Assembly (NCBI RefSeq): GCF_001424755.1
Contig: NZ_LMRF01000002.1
Location: 75,556-139,555, forward strand
Reading direction: 5' to 3'
DNA from: Marmoricola sp. Leaf446
Lineage (GTDB): Bacteria; Actinomycetota; Actinomycetes; Propionibacteriales; Nocardioidaceae
DNA: 64,000 nucleotides
In this document: one piece after another, positions 33,348-42,116 of the stretch
Position numbering within the stretch: position 1 is the stretch's first letter
Layout: the number at the start of each line of letters is the position of its first letter
Notes under the pieces: generated by a model
Told to the model about the DNA's origin: nothing
Seen by the model: only the letters and a program-made list of their open reading frames with translations
The model's database searches: none
Made by a program: the position numbers and the translations under genes

Positions 33348-35161
33348 CCGCGACCACCACGAGCCCGTGGACCGACCCGGGCGACCGGCGCCGCGTGCTC
33401 GGCGCCACCGGGCTGCTGGCGACCTTCAACCACCCCGAGGTGCTGGCGGCCGCAGACGTCCACGTCGCCCAGCGGCTGGGGTCGCTGGCCGAGGAGACCG
33501 ACGACCAGGTGCTGCTCGCCGTCGCGCTCGCCGTGCGCGCGGTGCGCACCGGCTCGGTGTGCCTCGACCTCGCGACCATCGGGTCGCTGCCGCTCGAGGA
33601 CGACGTCGCGCTGCCCTGGCCCGAGCCGGCGGCCTGGACCGCGGCGGTGGCGGGCAGTGCGTTGGTCGCGCAGCAGCTGCTGCGCCTCGACGGCACCCGC
33701 CTCTACCTCGACCGCTACTGGCGCGAGGAGGGCCAGGTCTGCGACGACCTCGTCGCCCGGGTGCGCCGCGAGCCGCCCGAGGTCGACCTCGGGCTCCTCG
33801 AGGCCGGGCTGGAGCGGGTCTTCCCCGGCGAGGGGTACGCCGAGCAGCGCGACGCCGCCCGCGGGGCCGCCGTCCGCTGGACCACCGTGCTCACCGGCGG
33901 CCCCGGCACCGGCAAGACCACCACCGTGGCCGGCCTGCTCACCCTGGTCGCCGAGCAGCACGAGCTGCTGACCGGCCGGCCGCCCCGGATGGCGCTCAGC
34001 GCCCCGACCGGCAAGGCCGCTGCCCGGCTCCAGGAGGCCGTGCAGGAGGCGACCGAGCGGCTCGCCCCGGCCGACCAGGAGCGGCTCGGCGTGCTGCAGG
34101 CCTCCACCCTCCACCGGCTGCTCGGCTGGCGGCCCGACAGCCGGGTGCGGTTCCGTCACCACCGCGGCAACCGGCTGCCGCACGACGTCGTGGTCGTCGA
34201 CGAGACCTCGATGGTCTCGCTGACGATGATGGCCCGGCTGCTGGAGGCGATGCGGCCCGACGCCCGGCTCGTGCTCGTGGGCGACCCCGACCAGCTGGCC
34301 TCGGTGGAGGCCGGGGCGGTGCTGGCCGACCTGGTCGCGGGCCTCGAGGACAGCGCGGACTCCCCGGTGGCCGCGCTGCGCCGCACGCACCGCTTCGGCG
34401 CCCGCATCGGCGCCCTGGCCGACGCGCTGCGCACCGGCGACGCCGACGCCGCACTGGCCCAGCTGCGCGCCGGCGGCGGTGAGGTCGAGCTCGTCGACGC
34501 CGCCGACGAGGCCGCGATGACCCGGTTCCGCGACGAGGTGGCCGACGTCGCCGTCGAGCTGCGCCGCACGGGCGAGGCGGGCGACCGGACCGGCGCGCTC
34601 GCGGCGCTGGGCGGCCACCGGCTGCTGTGCGCCCACCGCGAGGGCCCCTACGGCGTCGGCGGCTGGAACCGCCTGGTCGAGCGGCTGGTCGCGGAGCGCA
34701 CCGGCGTCACCCACTACGACGAGTGGTACGCCGGCCGCCCGATCCTGGTGACCGCCAACGACTACGACCAGCTGCTCAACAACGGCGACATGGGGGCGAC
34801 CGTCCGCGACGAGGAGGGCCGGCTGCGCGTGGTGGTCCAGGTCGGTGGCGCCACCCGCGAGCTGGCCACCAGCCGGCTGGCGGGGGTGGAGACCGTGCAC
34901 GCGATGACGGTGCACAAGTCGCAGGGGTCCCAGGCGCGGGTGGTGAGCGTGGTGCTGCCCGACGAGCAGTCCCGCCTGCTCACCCGCGAGCTGTTCTACA
35001 CCGCCGTTACGCGGGCCCAGGAGCGGGTCCGCGTGGTCGGCACCGAGGCCGCGGTGCGGGCCGCGGTCTCGCGCGAGGTGCAGCGCGCGAGCGGCCTGCG
35101 CGAGCGGTTGCGTGGCGCGCTGGCGGAGACCCCCGGCAGGGGTGTCACACTCCAGGAGTGA
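33344..35161 (+). CDS. recD: Exodeoxyribonuclease V subunit alpha (RecD helicase)
   Basis: 5'-to-3' SF1B helicase of RecBCD, 605 residues. An N-terminal domain of about 170 residues that contacts RecC is followed by Walker A GGPGTGKTTTVAG (about 185), APTGKAAARLQEAV, VVVDETSMVSLTMMARLL, LVGDPDQLASVEAGAVL and the C-terminal VHKSQGSQARVV with ELFYTAVTRAQERV. ATG 33344 overlaps the recB stop codon, so recC, recB and recD form one coupled unit. The stop codon lies just before the choline-sulfatase start. Confidence 0.94.
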   Translation: MTATTTSPWTDPGDRRRVLGATGLLATFNHPEVLAAADVHVAQRLGSLAEETDDQVLLAVALAVRAVRTGSVCLDLATIGSLPLEDDVALPWPEPAAWTAAVAGSALVAQQLLRLDGTRLYLDRYWREEGQVCDDLVARVRREPPEVDLGLLEAGLERVFPGEGYAEQRDAARGAAVRWTTVLTGGPGTGKTTTVAGLLTLVAEQHELLTGRPPRMALSAPTGKAAARLQEAVQEATERLAPADQERLGVLQASTLHRLLGWRPDSRVRFRHHRGNRLPHDVVVVDETSMVSLTMMARLLEAMRPDARLVLVGDPDQLASVEAGAVLADLVAGLEDSADSPVAALRRTHRFGARIGALADALRTGDADAALAQLRAGGGEVELVDAADEAAMTRFRDEVADVAVELRRTGEAGDRTGALAALGGHRLLCAHREGPYGVGGWNRLVERLVAERTGVTHYDEWYAGRPILVTANDYDQLLNNGDMGATVRDEEGRLRVVVQVGGATRELATSRLAGVETVHAMTVHKSQGSQARVVSVVLPDEQSRLLTRELFYTAVTRAQERVRVVGTEAAVRAAVSREVQRASGLRERLRGALAETPGRGVTLQE

Positions 35162-35163
35162 CC

Positions 35164-36774
35164 GTGAAGCCTCCCGCGGAGCGACCCAACATCCTGGTCG
35201 TGATGTTCGACCAGGTCCCCCCCGACGCCCTCGGGTGCTACGGCAACGCGGCCGCGCGGACGCCCACCATCGACCGGCTCGCGCGCGAGGGCGTGGTCTT
35301 CGACGCGGCGTACTCCAACAGCCCGCTGTGCACCCCTGCGCGCTACTGCATGATGACCGGCCAGCTGCCCTCGGCGACCCGCGGCTACGACAACGCGGCC
35401 TACCTCGCGACCACCGTGCCGACCTTCGCCCACCTCGCCCGGTCGGCGGGCTACCGCACCGTGCTCGACGGCAAGATGCACTTCGTCGGCCCCGACCAGC
35501 TGCACGGGTTCGAGGAGCGGCGCACCACCGACATCTACCCCGCCGACTTCGGCTGGACCCCCGACTGGCTGCAGCCAGACGAGCGCGTCGACTGGTGGAT
35601 GCACAACATGGACGCCGTCACCCAGGCCGGCGTCGCCGAGGTCACCAACCAGCTGCTCTTCGACGACGAGGTCGGCCACCAGGGCGTGCGGGCGCTGCAG
35701 GAGCTGGCCCGCGACGACGACGAGCGGCCCTGGATGCTGGTCGTCTCCTTCACCCACCCCCACGACCCCTACGTCACCCGCTCGCAGTACTGGGACCGGT
35801 TCGAGGGCGTCGACATCCCGCTGCCCCGCATCCGCCAGGGCGAGGTGCCGCTCGACCCGCACACCGCGCGGCTGCGCCACGTGAGCGCGATGGACGAGGT
35901 CGAGATCACCGAGCGCGACGTACGCCGGGCCCGGCGGGCCTACTACGGCAACGTGTCCTACCTCGACGACTGGACCGCCCGGCTGCTCTCGACCATGAAG
36001 GGCCTCGGGGTCGACGACGACACCGTGGTGATGGTCGTGGCCGACCACGGCGACATGCTCGGCGAGCGCGGGCTCTGGTACAAGATGAACTTCTTCGAGG
36101 GCGCGGCCCGGATCCCCCTGGTGATCCACAGCCCCTCCCGGTTCGCGCCCAAGCGGGTGGCCGCGCCCGTCTCGCTCGTCGACGTGCTGCCCACGCTGAC
36201 CGAGCTGGTCGGCGAGGGCGTGCCGACGCTGGTCGACCCGATGCCCGGCCACTCGCTGCTCGGCCTGTGCCGCGACCCCGGCGCCCCGGACGAGCGGCCC
36301 GACGTCGAGCCGGTGCCACGCGAGGTGGTCGGCGAGTACATGGGCGAGGGCGCGATCGCGCCGATCGTGATGATCCGGCGCGGCACCTGGAAGTTCGTGC
36401 ACTCGCCGGTCGACCCCGACCAGCTCTACGACCTCGCCGACGACCCCGACGAGCGGGTCAACCTGGCCGAGGACCCGGCGTACGCCGCCCGCGTGCGCCA
36501 GCTGCGCACCGAGGTCGCGGCCCGCTGGGACCTCGACCGGCTCAACGCCGACGTGCTCGCCGACCAGGCCCGGCGACGGCTGATCTGGCACGCGCTGCGC
36601 CAGGGCACGGTGACGCCGTGGGAGTACGACCCGCCGTACGACGGCCGGCAGCTCTACATGCGCAACCACCTCGACCTCAACGAGGTGGAGCGCAGTGCGC
36701 GCTTCCCACGGCCGACCGAGGTGCCCGACCGGTTCCTCGACCCCGACGTCGTGGAGCCCCAGCGCCCGGCCTGA
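35164..36774 (+). CDS. betC: Choline-sulfatase (formylglycine-type sulfatase)
   Basis: Hydrolyses choline-O-sulfate to choline and sulfate, 536 residues. The sulfatase signature is SPLCTPARYCMMTGQLPS; its Cys (about residue 56) must be oxidised to formylglycine by a maturase not in this window. RPNILVVMFDQVPPDALG binds metal, GKMHFVGPDQLHGFEERRTT and IYPADFGWTPDW are typical of BetC, and VVADHGDMLGERGLWYK gives metal ligands. The C-terminal choline-sulfatase domain is clear: ADQARRRLIWHALRQGT and YMRNHLDLNEVERSARFP. I chose GTG 35164 because AGGAG lies six bases before it; GTG 35158 overlaps the recD stop codon. No betA/betB is nearby, but a betaine/choline-type importer is at 0.3-4.2 kb. Confidence 0.88.
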   Translation: MKPPAERPNILVVMFDQVPPDALGCYGNAAARTPTIDRLAREGVVFDAAYSNSPLCTPARYCMMTGQLPSATRGYDNAAYLATTVPTFAHLARSAGYRTVLDGKMHFVGPDQLHGFEERRTTDIYPADFGWTPDWLQPDERVDWWMHNMDAVTQAGVAEVTNQLLFDDEVGHQGVRALQELARDDDERPWMLVVSFTHPHDPYVTRSQYWDRFEGVDIPLPRIRQGEVPLDPHTARLRHVSAMDEVEITERDVRRARRAYYGNVSYLDDWTARLLSTMKGLGVDDDTVVMVVADHGDMLGERGLWYKMNFFEGAARIPLVIHSPSRFAPKRVAAPVSLVDVLPTLTELVGEGVPTLVDPMPGHSLLGLCRDPGAPDERPDVEPVPREVVGEYMGEGAIAPIVMIRRGTWKFVHSPVDPDQLYDLADDPDERVNLAEDPAYAARVRQLRTEVAARWDLDRLNADVLADQARRRLIWHALRQGTVTPWEYDPPYDGRQLYMRNHLDLNEVERSARFPRPTEVPDRFLDPDVVEPQRPA

Positions 36775-36787
36775 CGCGCGCGTGGAA

Positions 36788-36823
36788 TAGGGTGACGTGT
36801 CACGTAGTTGAGCCAGCAACTAC
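36788..36823 (+). promoter_or_regulatory. Promoter and two adjacent operators of the monooxygenase-reductase pair
   Basis: TAGGGT (36788-36793) is the -10 candidate. GTGACGTGTCAC (arms GTGAC/GTCAC, 36792-36803) is followed with no gap by GTAGTTG-AGCCAG-CAACTAC (36804-36823), a perfect 7-base dyad. Both lie at or just after the probable transcription start, where repressors usually bind; TetR and MarR families use such sites. AGG-rich CCGGAGG precedes ATG 36843. Confidence 0.55.
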
Positions 36824-36842
36824 CAGCGCACCGGAGGCACCC

Positions 36843-37904
36843 ATGGAGTTCGGCATCTTCACCGTCGGCGACGTCACCACCGACCCCACGACGGGCCGGA
36901 CCCCGACCGAGCACGAGCGGATCAAGGCCACCGTCGAGATCGCCCGCAAGGCCGAGGAGGTCGGGCTCGACGTCGTCGCGGTCGGCCAGCACCACAACCC
37001 GCCCTTCGTCGCGAGCTCGCCCACGACGACCATGGCCTACATCGGGGCGCAGACCGAGCGGATCAAGCTCTCGACCAGCACCACGCTTATCACCACCACC
37101 GACCCGGTGCGCATCGCCGAGGACTACGCCACGCTGCAGCACCTGCTCGACGGCCGGATGGACCTCATGCTCGGCCGCGGCAACACCGGCCCGGTCTACC
37201 CCTGGTTCGGCAAGGACATCCGCGAGGGCATCCCGCTGGCGATCGAGAACTACGCGCTGCTCCACCGCCTGTGGCGCGAGGAGAACGTCGACTGGCAGGG
37301 CAAGTTCCGCACGCCGCTGCAGGGCTTCACCGCGACGCCGCGGCCGCTCGACGGCGAGGCGCCGTTCGTCTGGCACGGCTCGATCCGCAGCCCCGAGATC
37401 GCCGAGCAGGCGGCCTACTACGGCGACGGGTTCTTCTCCAACCACATCTTCTGGCCCGCCTCGCACACCGCGCGGATGGTCGAGTTCTACCGCCAGCGCT
37501 TCGAGCACTACGGCCACGGCCGCGCCGAGGACGCCGTGGTCGGGCTCGGTGGCCAGGTCTACCTCGGCCGCACCCACGAGCAGGCCGTGAACGAGTTCCG
37601 GCCCTACTTCGACAACGCGCCCGTCTACGGCCACGGTCCCTCGCTCGAGGACTTCACCCGGCAGACCCCGCTGACCGTCGGCACCCCGGCCGAGGTCGTC
37701 GAGCGCACCCTGTCGTTCCGGGAGTACGCCGGCGACTACCAGCGCCAGCTCTTCCTGATCGACCACGCCGGGCTGCCGCTGAGCACGGTCCTGCACCAGC
37801 TCGACCTGCTCGGCGAGGTCGTGGCCTCGCTGCGCACCGAGCTCGGCCTGGCCGCCGTCCCGACGCAGACCCCGGCCGCCTCGGCCTCGGGGAGCGCGGC
37901 ATGA
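36843..37904 (+). CDS. LLM-class flavin-dependent oxidoreductase (CE1758 family)
   Basis: Luciferase-like monooxygenase, TIM-barrel fold, 353 residues. It opens with MEFGIFTVGDVTTDPTTGRT. GLDVVAVGQHHNPPFVASSP carries the conserved His pair, KLSTSTTLITTTDPVRIAED is the usual flavin-site stretch and DLMLGRGNTGPVYPWFG is the phosphate-binding region. The family oxidises small organic compounds with FMNH2 and O2; the substrate is unknown. The next gene is an FMN reductase overlapping the stop codon (ATGA), as in Corynebacterium CE1758-CE1759, so the reductase probably supplies FMNH2. Confidence 0.88.
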   Translation: MEFGIFTVGDVTTDPTTGRTPTEHERIKATVEIARKAEEVGLDVVAVGQHHNPPFVASSPTTTMAYIGAQTERIKLSTSTTLITTTDPVRIAEDYATLQHLLDGRMDLMLGRGNTGPVYPWFGKDIREGIPLAIENYALLHRLWREENVDWQGKFRTPLQGFTATPRPLDGEAPFVWHGSIRSPEIAEQAAYYGDGFFSNHIFWPASHTARMVEFYRQRFEHYGHGRAEDAVVGLGGQVYLGRTHEQAVNEFRPYFDNAPVYGHGPSLEDFTRQTPLTVGTPAEVVERTLSFREYAGDYQRQLFLIDHAGLPLSTVLHQLDLLGEVVASLRTELGLAAVPTQTPAASASGSAA

Positions 37905-38590
37905 GCGACCCGATCCCGTTCCGTCGGACCTCGCCGGGTGCGCCCGGCGGGGCCGGCCGGGCGGTCGACGTACGCCGGGTCGTGGTCGTCTCGGCCGGGC
38001 TGTCCGACCCCTCCTCGACCAAGCTGCTCGCCGACCTGCTCGCCGAGGCGACCACCCGGGTCGCGACCGAGCGGGGTGCCGTCGTCGAGGTCCAGCACGT
38101 CGAGCTGCGGGCCCTGGCCCACGGCCTCACCGACGCGCTGCTGACCGGCTTCGCCAGCGGCGAGGTCGCGACGGCGCAGGCCCAGGTCGCGGCGGCCGAC
38201 GCCGTCGTGGCGGTGACGCCGGTGTTCAGCGCGTCCTACAGCGGGCTGTTCAAGACCTTCTTCGACGTCCTGGAGCGGGGCACCCTGGACGGGGTGCCGG
38301 TCCTGGTCGCGGCCACGGCGGGCACCGCCCGCCACAGCCTCGTGCTCGACCACGCGCTGCGGCCGCTGTTCTCCTACCTGCACGCGGCGGTGCTCCCGAC
38401 CGGTGTCTTCGCCGCCAGCGAGGACTGGGCGCGCGGGGGCGCCGACAGCGCCCTGCGCACCCGGATCGACCGTGCGGCCGGCGAGCTCGTCGACCGGCTC
38501 GTCGGTCCCCGGGCCCAGGCCGAGCGGCTCGACCAGTTCGACCGCGACGTCGCCGCGATGGGGTCGTTCGAGGACCTGCTCGGCGGCTGA
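37901..38590 (+). CDS. NAD(P)H-dependent FMN reductase (CE1759 family)
   Basis: Flavodoxin-like reductase, 229 residues. VVVVSAGLSDPSSTKLLADL binds the FMN phosphate, TPVFSASYSGLFKTFFDVL is the signature of NADPH-dependent FMN reductases and ATAGTARHSLVLDHALRPLF follows. It is translationally coupled to the LLM oxygenase, so it most likely feeds reduced FMN to that enzyme. About 25 N-terminal residues before the first strand are disordered. It converges on the acyl-CoA ligase with three bases between stop codons. Confidence 0.88.
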   Translation: MSDPIPFRRTSPGAPGGAGRAVDVRRVVVVSAGLSDPSSTKLLADLLAEATTRVATERGAVVEVQHVELRALAHGLTDALLTGFASGEVATAQAQVAAADAVVAVTPVFSASYSGLFKTFFDVLERGTLDGVPVLVAATAGTARHSLVLDHALRPLFSYLHAAVLPTGVFAASEDWARGGADSALRTRIDRAAGELVDRLVGPRAQAERLDQFDRDVAAMGSFEDLLGG

Positions 38591-38593
38591 GCC

Positions 38594-40120
38594 TCAGAGG
38601 CCGGCCTTGACCTCGTTCTTGAGGACCTTGCCCACCTTGGAGCGCGGCAGGTCGGGCCAGACGTGGACCTGCTTGGGCGTCTTGACCGAGCCGATCCGCG
38701 CCTTGACGAAGGCCCGCACCTCGTCGGGGTCGACCTCGGCGCCGGGGTGCGGCTGCACCACCGCCTCCACCCGCTCGCCCCACTTCTCGTCGGGACGGCC
38801 GACCACGGCGCAGTCGAGGACGGCGGGGTGGGCGAGCAGCGCCTGCTCGACCTCGGTGGAGTACACGTTGAAGCCGCCGGTGATGATCATGTCCTTGGCC
38901 CGGTCGACGACGAACAGGTAGCCGTCCTCGTCGAGGTAGCCGATGTCGCCGGTGTGGTGCCACCCGTGGCGCGAGGCCTCCGCGGTGGCCTCGGGGTCGC
39001 GGTGGTAGCCCGCCATCACCAGCGACCCGCGCACCACGATCTCGCCACGCTCCCCGACGGGGAGCAACCCCCCGTCCTCGGCCATCACGCCCAGCTGCAC
39101 CAGCGGGGTCGGTCGACCGGCCGAGGCCAGCCGCTCGGTCGCGACCGAGCCGTCGGCGCGGTAGTGGTCGGCCGGGGCCATCGTCGAGATCATCATCGGC
39201 GCCTCGGTCTGCCCGAACAGCTGTCCCATCGGCCCGATCCGCCGCAGCGCCTCCTCCAGCCGGGTGGTCGACATCGGCGCGGCGCCGTACCAGAAGCACT
39301 GCAGCGCCGAGAGGTCCGTGGCGTCCAGCCGCGGGTGCCCGAGCACGAGGTAGACCAGCGTCGGCGGCAGGAAGGTGTGGGTCACCCGGTGCCGCTCCAG
39401 CAGGTCGAGGAAGCCCCCGACGTCGGGGCTGCGCATCACCACGACCTCGCCACCCAGGGCGAGCACCGGGAAGCAGAGCACGCCGGCGGCGTGGGTGAGG
39501 GGCGCGAGCGCGAGGTAGGTCGGCCGCCCCTCGAACGGGTAGCTCATCAGGGTCAGCGCCGTCATCGTCTCCAGGTTGCGCTGGGTCAGCATCACGCCCT
39601 TGGGTCGGCCGGTGGTGCCCCCGGTGCCGACGAGCATCGCCACGTCGTCGGCCCGCGCGGGCGGGGTGTCGATCGGCGCGTCGGCGCCCCTCGCGAGGAA
39701 CTCCTGCCACGACAGCGCGCCCCCGACCTCGCCGTCGAGGCACACCAGGTGGGCCAGCTGCGGCAGGTCGTCGCGGATAGCGGCCACCAGCGGGGCGAAC
39801 GCGACCTGGAAGACCAGCACCCGGCAGCCGTAGAGTTCGAGCAGCTCATGGTTCTCGGCCGCCTCGTTGCGGGGGTTGACCGGGCACCAGGTGGCCCCGG
39901 CCCGGCTGATGCCGAACACGGTGGTGAACGCGACGGGGTCGTTGGCCGAGAGGATCGCGACGCTCGCGCCGGGGGCGACGTCGAGGGCGACCAGGGACGC
40001 CGCGATCCGGTGCGAGAGCGCCTGCGTCTCGGCGTACGACGCGCTGGTGCCGTCGGTGGTCAGGCAGGGTGCGTCGGGCCCGAGCGAGGCGCCCTTGTCG
40101 AGGTAGTCGCACAGCCGCAC
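38594..40120 (-). CDS. Acyl-CoA synthetase (AMP-forming, FadD-like)
   Basis: Adenylate-forming enzyme, 508 residues, that activates a carboxylic acid with ATP and CoA. The P-loop is VGTGGTTGRPKGVML (about residue 165), where the usual TSGTTGxPKG begins with Gly-Thr-Gly. WYGAAPMS, GQTEAPMMIS, HTGDIGYLDEDGYLFVVDR (hinge) and the C-terminal Lys in RSKVGKVLKNEV are all present. The chain-length class cannot be fixed. GTG 40120 follows GGGGGCTGAC. It lies 38 bases downstream of an SDR gene on the same strand, suggesting a two-gene catabolic unit. Confidence 0.87.
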   Translation of the reverse strand: MRLCDYLDKGASLGPDAPCLTTDGTSASYAETQALSHRIAASLVALDVAPGASVAILSANDPVAFTTVFGISRAGATWCPVNPRNEAAENHELLELYGCRVLVFQVAFAPLVAAIRDDLPQLAHLVCLDGEVGGALSWQEFLARGADAPIDTPPARADDVAMLVGTGGTTGRPKGVMLTQRNLETMTALTLMSYPFEGRPTYLALAPLTHAAGVLCFPVLALGGEVVVMRSPDVGGFLDLLERHRVTHTFLPPTLVYLVLGHPRLDATDLSALQCFWYGAAPMSTTRLEEALRRIGPMGQLFGQTEAPMMISTMAPADHYRADGSVATERLASAGRPTPLVQLGVMAEDGGLLPVGERGEIVVRGSLVMAGYHRDPEATAEASRHGWHHTGDIGYLDEDGYLFVVDRAKDMIITGGFNVYSTEVEQALLAHPAVLDCAVVGRPDEKWGERVEAVVQPHPGAEVDPDEVRAFVKARIGSVKTPKQVHVWPDLPRSKVGKVLKNEVKAGL

Positions 40121-40158
40121 GGGTCAGCCCCCGGCGTACGCGGTCCGGGCCGGGGTCC

Positions 40159-40956
40159 TCACATGCCCATCCCGCCGTCGACGGGCAGCCCGGCGCCGGT
40201 GACGAAGCGCGCGGCGTCGGAGGCCAGGAACACGACCGCGTCGGCCATGTCCTCCACGGTGCCCAGGCGTCCGGCCGGGGTCAGCTCGACGACGGCGCCG
40301 ACCGCCTCCTCGGCGGAGGGGAACAGCCCGATCTCGGCCACGTCGTTGGCCAGGCCGGCGCCCATCGCGGTCGGCACCAGGCCGGGGTAGACGCAGTTGA
40401 CCCGGACGCCGTAGCCGAGCTTGCCGGCCTCCGTGGCGGCGACCCGGGTGAGCCGGTCGACGGCCGACTTGGTGGCGGAGTAGACCGAGATGCCCGGGAA
40501 GGCGATGGTCGCGGCCACCGAGGCGACGTTGACGATCGCGCCGCCCTGGCCGGCGACGCCACCCGGTCGCATCGCGCGCAGGCCGTGCTTGAGGCCGAGG
40601 GTCGTGCCGAGCACGTTGACCTCGAGCATGGTGCGGACGTCGGCCGCCTCGACCTCGGTGATCAGGCTGGTGATCTCCACACCCGCGTTGTTGACGAGCA
40701 CGTCGAGGCCCCCGAGCAGCCCGGCGGCCTCGGCCACCGCGCTCTCCCAGCCGGCGTCGTCGGTCACGTCGAGGCGCACGAAGCCGTGGCCCTCGCCCGG
40801 CAGCGCCTCGGCCACGGCCCGGCCCACGTCCTCCTGGAGGTCGGCCACGACGACGCGGGCGCCGGCGGCCGCCAGCGCCTTGGCCATACCCTCGCCGAGG
40901 CCCTGGGCGGCTCCGGTGACGAACGCCTTGCGGCCGGTCAGGTCGAACACGCTCAT
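40159..40956 (-). CDS. SDR family oxidoreductase
   Basis: Short-chain dehydrogenase, 265 residues. VTGAAQGLGEGMAKAL binds the cofactor and VVVADLQED with an acidic end to strand 2 indicates NAD(H). NNAGV, Ser in VNVASVAA, YSATKSAVDRL and the C-terminal GAGLPVDGGMGM are classical. This grouping resembles 3-alpha/20-beta-hydroxysteroid and other hydroxyacyl dehydrogenases. A GAGGAGAG ribosome-binding site precedes ATG 40956. The acyl-CoA ligase follows in the same direction. Confidence 0.86.
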   Translation of the reverse strand: MSVFDLTGRKAFVTGAAQGLGEGMAKALAAAGARVVVADLQEDVGRAVAEALPGEGHGFVRLDVTDDAGWESAVAEAAGLLGGLDVLVNNAGVEITSLITEVEAADVRTMLEVNVLGTTLGLKHGLRAMRPGGVAGQGGAIVNVASVAATIAFPGISVYSATKSAVDRLTRVAATEAGKLGYGVRVNCVYPGLVPTAMGAGLANDVAEIGLFPSAEEAVGAVVELTPAGRLGTVEDMADAVVFLASDAARFVTGAGLPVDGGMGM

Positions 40957-40984
40957 GACGCTCTCCTCGGGGTCGGTGTGACGT

Positions 40985-41003
40985 GCACCACCCTCGGTGG
41001 TGC
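40985..41003 (-). terminator. Hairpin downstream of the M15 peptidase gene
   Basis: GCACCACC and GGTGGTGC pair perfectly (8 base pairs) across the loop CTC, 45 bases after the peptidase stop codon on the minus strand and 28 bases before the SDR start. Confidence 0.5.
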
Positions 41004-41047
41004 CCCCGTGGGCGTCAAGGACCGGCCGGCGGCGGCCCGGCAGAGGT

Positions 41048-41959
41048 CTAGCGACCGTTCTCGCTGAAGTGCTGGTAGTCCTCCAAGGTGCGCCAGTCGC
41101 CGCCCCACTCCCACCCGATCGCGGCGAACGCCGCCACGACCGGCCCGTCGGGCGTGATCACGCCGGGTCGCACCCGGTCGCGGTCGAGGTACGCCGAGGC
41201 GAGCTCCGGCAGCACGTCGTCGCCGCGCCGGTAGGGGTTCTGGAACGGGTTGACGTCGACGGCCAGGCCCAGGGCGTGCTGGCTGGTGACGCTCGACCCG
41301 CGCACCGGGCGGCAGGCGAGCGCGCCCGTGGTGTTGCCGTCGCCGGTCGGCGGGGCGTCCAGCTCGTCGCGCCGGGTGATCCGCAGCTCCTCCATCGGGA
41401 AGCGTGCCTCCCACAGCCGGCGGAAGACGCCGACCAGGTCCTCGGCCACCCGGGCGGCGACCAACAGCTCGCCCGTGTGCCGCTCGCCGTCGAACCCGCG
41501 GAAGGTCAGTCGCACCCAGGCCAGGTCGGCCGGCCCGACGGGGCAGCCGGGCCGCCAGGTCGAGCGCCTCACGACTCGCTGCGGCGTCGGGCTGACCACC
41601 CGGGAGGCGAACCCCCGGCCGGGCAGGGGGCCCAGGGTGTCCGGCAGCGTGAAGCGTCGTACGCGCAGCTCGGGCGGGGTCGGGCGCACCACCCCGAATC
41701 CGTTCTCCTGCAGCGGCAGCACCCGGGTGCCGAGCCAGGCGGGCGGGACGGTGCCGGGCGCCGGGTCGGGGGCGGGCGTCCGGGTCGGGGTGTCCGTCGG
41801 GCTGGTCGACGGGGCTGGGCTGGTCGGGGCCGGGCTGCTCGGGCTCGTGGTCGGGCTGGGCGTCGGCGTCGCCTCCGGAGGGTCGGTGCCGCCGCACGCG
41901 GCCAGCATCGCCAGGGCGGCCGCGACGAGGGCGGCGGCAGCGCGGCGTACGACGATCAC
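41048..41959 (-). CDS. Putative lipoprotein with M15-type D-alanyl-D-alanine carboxypeptidase domain
   Basis: Protein of 303 residues. The signal peptide is Arg-rich at the start (VIVVRRAAAALVAAALAML) and ends in the lipobox LAAC. A Thr/Ser/Pro linker of about 50 residues follows. The C-terminal domain of about 150 residues has SVTSQHALGLAVDVNPFQNP (the His and Asp zinc ligands of the M15/VanY HxxxxxxxD pattern) and GWEWGGDWRTLEDYQHFS (the Glu-region and last His). It would trim peptidoglycan stem peptides outside the membrane. GTG 41959 gives the signal peptide directly; the longer frame reaching 42142 crosses the repeat element. Confidence 0.82.
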   Translation of the reverse strand: MIVVRRAAAALVAAALAMLAACGGTDPPEATPTPSPTTSPSSPAPTSPAPSTSPTDTPTRTPAPDPAPGTVPPAWLGTRVLPLQENGFGVVRPTPPELRVRRFTLPDTLGPLPGRGFASRVVSPTPQRVVRRSTWRPGCPVGPADLAWVRLTFRGFDGERHTGELLVAARVAEDLVGVFRRLWEARFPMEELRITRRDELDAPPTGDGNTTGALACRPVRGSSVTSQHALGLAVDVNPFQNPYRRGDDVLPELASAYLDRDRVRPGVITPDGPVVAAFAAIGWEWGGDWRTLEDYQHFSENGR

Positions 41960-42044
41960 GGGACGAGTCTCGCCGACCGCGGGGGTGGTCGGTCCGGTGC
42001 GCGACGGGCCGTCCGCCCCCCGGCGTACGACTCGGCAGCCTTTG

Positions 42045-42105
42045 CTGGTGCTTGGCGGGCATCGCAACACCTGCCGAGCACCAGATTCCCCGGACGTCCG
42101 GGGAA
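42045..42105. repeat. Composite palindromic repeat, family 1, copy 2
   Basis: A long stem (CTGGTGCTTGGCGGGC against ACCTGCCGAGCACCAG, three non-Watson-Crick positions, loop ATCGCAAC, 42045-42084) is followed by the perfect 20-base palindrome TTCCCCGGACGTCCGGGGAA (42086-42105). It is the inverted relative of the element at 13-70. It lies 12 bases past the treZ stop codon and probably ends the glgX-treY-treZ transcript. Confidence 0.6.
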
Positions 42106-42116
42106 CCAGCAGCCGC

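Noticed and set aside
35158-35160. GTG 35158 as the choline-sulfatase start
   Set aside because: It overlaps the recD stop codon, but the AGGAG site abuts it with no spacer, while GTG 35164 has proper spacing. The difference is two residues.
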